DNA of 7,252 nt from Flavihumibacter sp. (GTDB lineage: Bacteria; Bacteroidota; Bacteroidia; Chitinophagales; Chitinophagaceae), in contig JALOMU010000270.1 of NCBI GenBank assembly GCA_025455285.1, positions 1 through 7,252 on the forward strand, given 5' to 3'. The number at the start of each line of letters is the position of its first letter. The stretch's first letter is position 1. Below the pieces are notes generated by a model that saw only the letters and a list, made by a program, of their open reading frames with translations, was not told the origin of the DNA and did no database searches. Below are positions 5,420-7,252 of this stretch, in pieces. Made by a program: the position numbers and the translations under genes.

Positions 5420-6583
5420 TGCAGTTAAAAACCGCAGACCGACTGAATGGCATTGGTGAATATTATTTTTCTCAAAAGCTTCGCGAAATTGATTTGCTTA
5501 ATAAAGAGGGTAAGGCGATTATAAATTTGGGTATTGGTAGCCCGGATTTGCCGCCACATCCAGATGTGATCAAAACCCTGCAGGAAGAAGCTGCAAAACC
5601 CAATGTACATGCCTACCAGAGCTATAAGGGATCACCTGTATTACGCAAGGCAATGGCCGACTGGTATGCTACCTGGTATGGGGTGGAGCTGAATCCGGAT
5701 ACCGAAATTCTGCCGCTGATCGGAAGTAAGGAAGGGATCATGCATATCTGCATGACTTATCTGAATACCGGCGACCAGGCATTGATTCCCAACCCGGGTT
5801 ATCCAACCTACAGCAGTGCCGTGAAACTGGCAGGTGGAGAACCGGTTTCATATGAACTGGTGGAATCCTTAAACTGGGAGCCGGATTTGGATGCGCTGGA
5901 TAAAACGGATCTGAGTAAAACTGATGTGGGTGAATTATCCGCATATGCCAACCGGGCAGGTGCCATCAGCTGAGTTTTATGCCCGATTGATAAAGTTTGC
6001 GAAAAAACATCAGATACTGATCTGTCATGATAACCCCTATAGTTTTATCCTGAATGATCAGCCTGTTAGTCTGCTGGCAGTGCCAGGTGCGATGGAAGTA
6101 GTGGTGGAACTGAACTCACTCAGTAAAAGTCAGAATATGGCGGGCTGGAGGATCGGTATGCTGGCTGGAGCAAAGGATCGTATAGATGAAGTGATCCGTT
6201 TCAAAAGCAATATGGACAGTGGTATGTTTTTGCCTGTTCAGTTGGCTGCTGCAAAAGCATTGCAATTGGGAGCTGATTGGTATGCATCAGTAAATGATGT
6301 TTATCGCAGGCGCAGGAAATTGGTATTTGAATTACTGGATGAATTGAACGCAACGTATAATCCGGAACAGGTTGGTATGTTCGTTTGGGCAAAAATTCCA
6401 GAACAGTACAAAGATGGTTTTGAAATGAGCGATGCTATTCTATATGGAGCGAATGTATTCATTACGCCGGGCGGCATTTTCGGTAACGCAGGTAATGGAT
6501 TTATTCGGGTGAGTCTTTGTAGTCCGGAGGAGAAATTGGAAGAAGCGATGGAGCGGGTACGGAAAGTGAGACGTGAGAAGTGA
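5416..6583 (+). pseudogene. PLP-dependent class I/II aminotransferase, aromatic/aspartate type, with a frameshift near 5920
   Basis: Its place between pheA and tyrA suggests that it transaminates phenylpyruvate and 4-hydroxyphenylpyruvate (or prephenate). The first part (5416 to about 5919) keeps NLGIGSPDLPPHPDV (37-51), AYQSYKGSPVLRKAM (66-80), GSKEGIMH (103-110) and PNPGYPTYSS (125-134). After LSK at 5911-5919 this frame degenerates and ends at 5973. The remainder resumes in another frame at CTG 5921 (LMWVNYPHMPTG), with the PLP-binding Asp and Tyr in HDNPYS (6026-6043) and the Schiff-base Lys in SLSKS (about 6116-6130). Rejoined, the protein is about 390 residues, normal for the fold. Homologues as I recall read LSKVKLMW, so loss of 5 nt (one GTAAA of a GTAAAGTAAA) fits, as would one extra A. 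The end (KVRREK and the stop) is encoded by the GTGAGACGT repeat. It may be a sequence error rather than a real lesion. Confidence 0.85.
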
Positions 6584-6600
6584 GACGTGAGAAGTGAGAC
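6566..6600 (+). repeat. 14-bp tandem repeat, 2.5 perfect units (GTGAGACGTGAGAA)
   Basis: GTGAGACGTGAGAA occupies 6566-6579 and 6580-6593, followed by a half unit GTGAGAC at 6594-6600. The repeat supplies the last codons and the TGA stop (6581-6583) of the aminotransferase. It shares the GTGAGACGT core, the 14-bp period and the sense orientation relative to the upstream gene with the array at 301-342. Confidence 0.85.
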
Positions 6601-6655
6601 AAAGGAGAGGAAGGAGAAGGGTGAATGGAAGAAAGGAGGAATGGAAGAAGAAGAC
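6601..6655 (+). repeat. Purine-rich GGAATGGAAG repeats between aminotransferase and tyrA
   Basis: This 55-nt tract contains few pyrimidines. GGAGGAATGGAAGA at 6635-6648 is identical to 138-151, GAATGGAAG recurs at 6623-6631, and ACAAAGGAG at its left edge (6599-6607) matches the motif at 86-94. No promoter or terminator is evident. The remaining spacer to tyrA (6656-6686) is plain AT-rich sequence. Confidence 0.7.
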
Positions 6656-6686
6656 TAAAAAATACGTAACGAAAAGTTGAAATAGC

Positions 6687-7252
6687 ATGGAACGAAAAAA
6701 AATTGCAATAGTTGGAGTGGGGCTGATTGGCGGATCGCTGGCATTGCAATTAAATGAAAAAGGTATGGCTGCTGGCATTATCGGCGTAGAGGCCAATCCA
6801 GATCATGCAGCAAAAGCACTGGAAATGGGATTGGTGGATGAGGTGTTACCACTGGAGCAGGCTATTGAAGAATCGGATGTGGTTATCCTCTGCATTCCCG
6901 TTGATAAAATGACAGGACTGTTGCCCAAAGTACTGGACCAGGTGAGCCATCAGATTGTGCTGGATGCTGGATCTACCAAGGAGCAATTAATTGATGTTGT
7001 AAAGGAACATCCCAGGCGCGGACGTTATGTGGCAACTCATCCCATGTGGGGTACGGAATACAGCGGCCCTGCTGCTGCTGTAAAACATGCATTTGAAAAT
7101 AAAGCTGTTGTATTGTGCAATGCTGCAGAAAGTGATGCAGATGCCGTTAGCTGGGTAAAAAATGCCTTTCAGAAAATTGGCATGCACCTCCTGGAAATGA
7201 ATGCACATGATCATGATCTGCATGCTGCCTATGTAAGTCATATCTCGCATAT
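6687..7252 (+). CDS. tyrA: Prephenate dehydrogenase, N-terminal 188 codons (continues past window)
   Basis: TyrA oxidatively decarboxylates prephenate to 4-hydroxyphenylpyruvate, the tyrosine branch opposite PheA. The N-terminal Rossmann fold starts at once with KIAIVGVGLIGGSLAL (5-20), whose GxGxxG loop binds the dinucleotide. Glu35 after the second strand (GVEAN) favours NAD over NADP. DAGSTKEQL (93-101) and ATHPMWGTEYSGPAAA (116-131) follow; His118 of THPM corresponds to the family's catalytic histidine. HAAYVSHISH (179-188) at the window edge begins the helical dimerisation domain, so about one third of the protein is missing. The ATG at 6687 is the natural start because it leaves only six residues before the first β-strand. 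It lies 103 nt after the aminotransferase stop, wider than the pheA junction, with purine-rich repeats in the gap. Co-transcription under the pheA attenuator is inferred. Confidence 0.93.
   Translation, partial: MERKKIAIVGVGLIGGSLALQLNEKGMAAGIIGVEANPDHAAKALEMGLVDEVLPLEQAIEESDVVILCIPVDKMTGLLPKVLDQVSHQIVLDAGSTKEQLIDVVKEHPRRGRYVATHPMWGTEYSGPAAAVKHAFENKAVVLCNAAESDADAVSWVKNAFQKIGMHLLEMNAHDHDLHAAYVSHISH

Noticed and set aside
6440..6796. - strand open frame over the aminotransferase end, spacer and tyrA start
   Set aside because: Its Ser/Phe/Leu-rich sequence arises from the reverse complement of the purine-rich repeats, and it overlaps two convincing + strand genes.

Overview
The window looks like a chromosomal segment of a Bacteroidota member, most probably close to Chitinophagaceae. 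This is inferred from the character of the proteins (a BadF/BadG-type amino-sugar kinase next to a short MurQ, and a pheA–aminotransferase–tyrA order), from the lack of clear Shine-Dalgarno sequences, and from AT-rich promoter-like boxes resembling the TAnnTTTG type. No database search was possible.

Layout. Bases 1-99 hold the 3' end of an unrecognised + strand gene. Bases 100-395 are a repeat-rich convergent intergenic region with purine-rich repeats, a long imperfect hairpin and a 14-bp tandem repeat. Bases 396-2027 (- strand) encode a membrane-anchored PDZ/S41 C-terminal processing protease. Diverging from it is a peptidoglycan-sugar recycling pair: a MurK/NAGK-like kinase (2136-2922), broken by an out-of-frame internal deletion, and an intact murQ etherase (2944-3774). 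A conserved-looking acidic protein of unknown function follows (3807-4370). The right half is a Phe/Tyr biosynthesis operon: pheA (4592-5419), an aromatic/aspartate-type aminotransferase overlapping it by 4 nt and carrying a frameshift near 5920 (5416-6583), and the first 188 codons of tyrA (6687 to the window end).

The most interesting item lies in the 221-nt gap before pheA. It contains a short ORF whose peptide has an eight-residue run of alternating Phe and Tyr (FYFYFYFF). This is followed by RNA segments that can form either a long antiterminator hairpin (4502-4522 with 4547-4567) or a strong intrinsic terminator (4560-4580 plus a U-tract to 4591) that runs directly into the pheA start codon. 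This is the architecture of a ribosome-mediated transcription attenuator. The mixed Phe/Tyr content fits an operon whose products are both phenylalanine and tyrosine.

Two further themes run through the window. Two otherwise well-conserved genes (kinase and aminotransferase) are frameshifted, either by real decay or by sequence error. A family of short purine-rich and GTGAGACGT repeats sits at the 3' ends of three genes, always in the sense orientation, and in two of them it forms the last codons or the stop codon.
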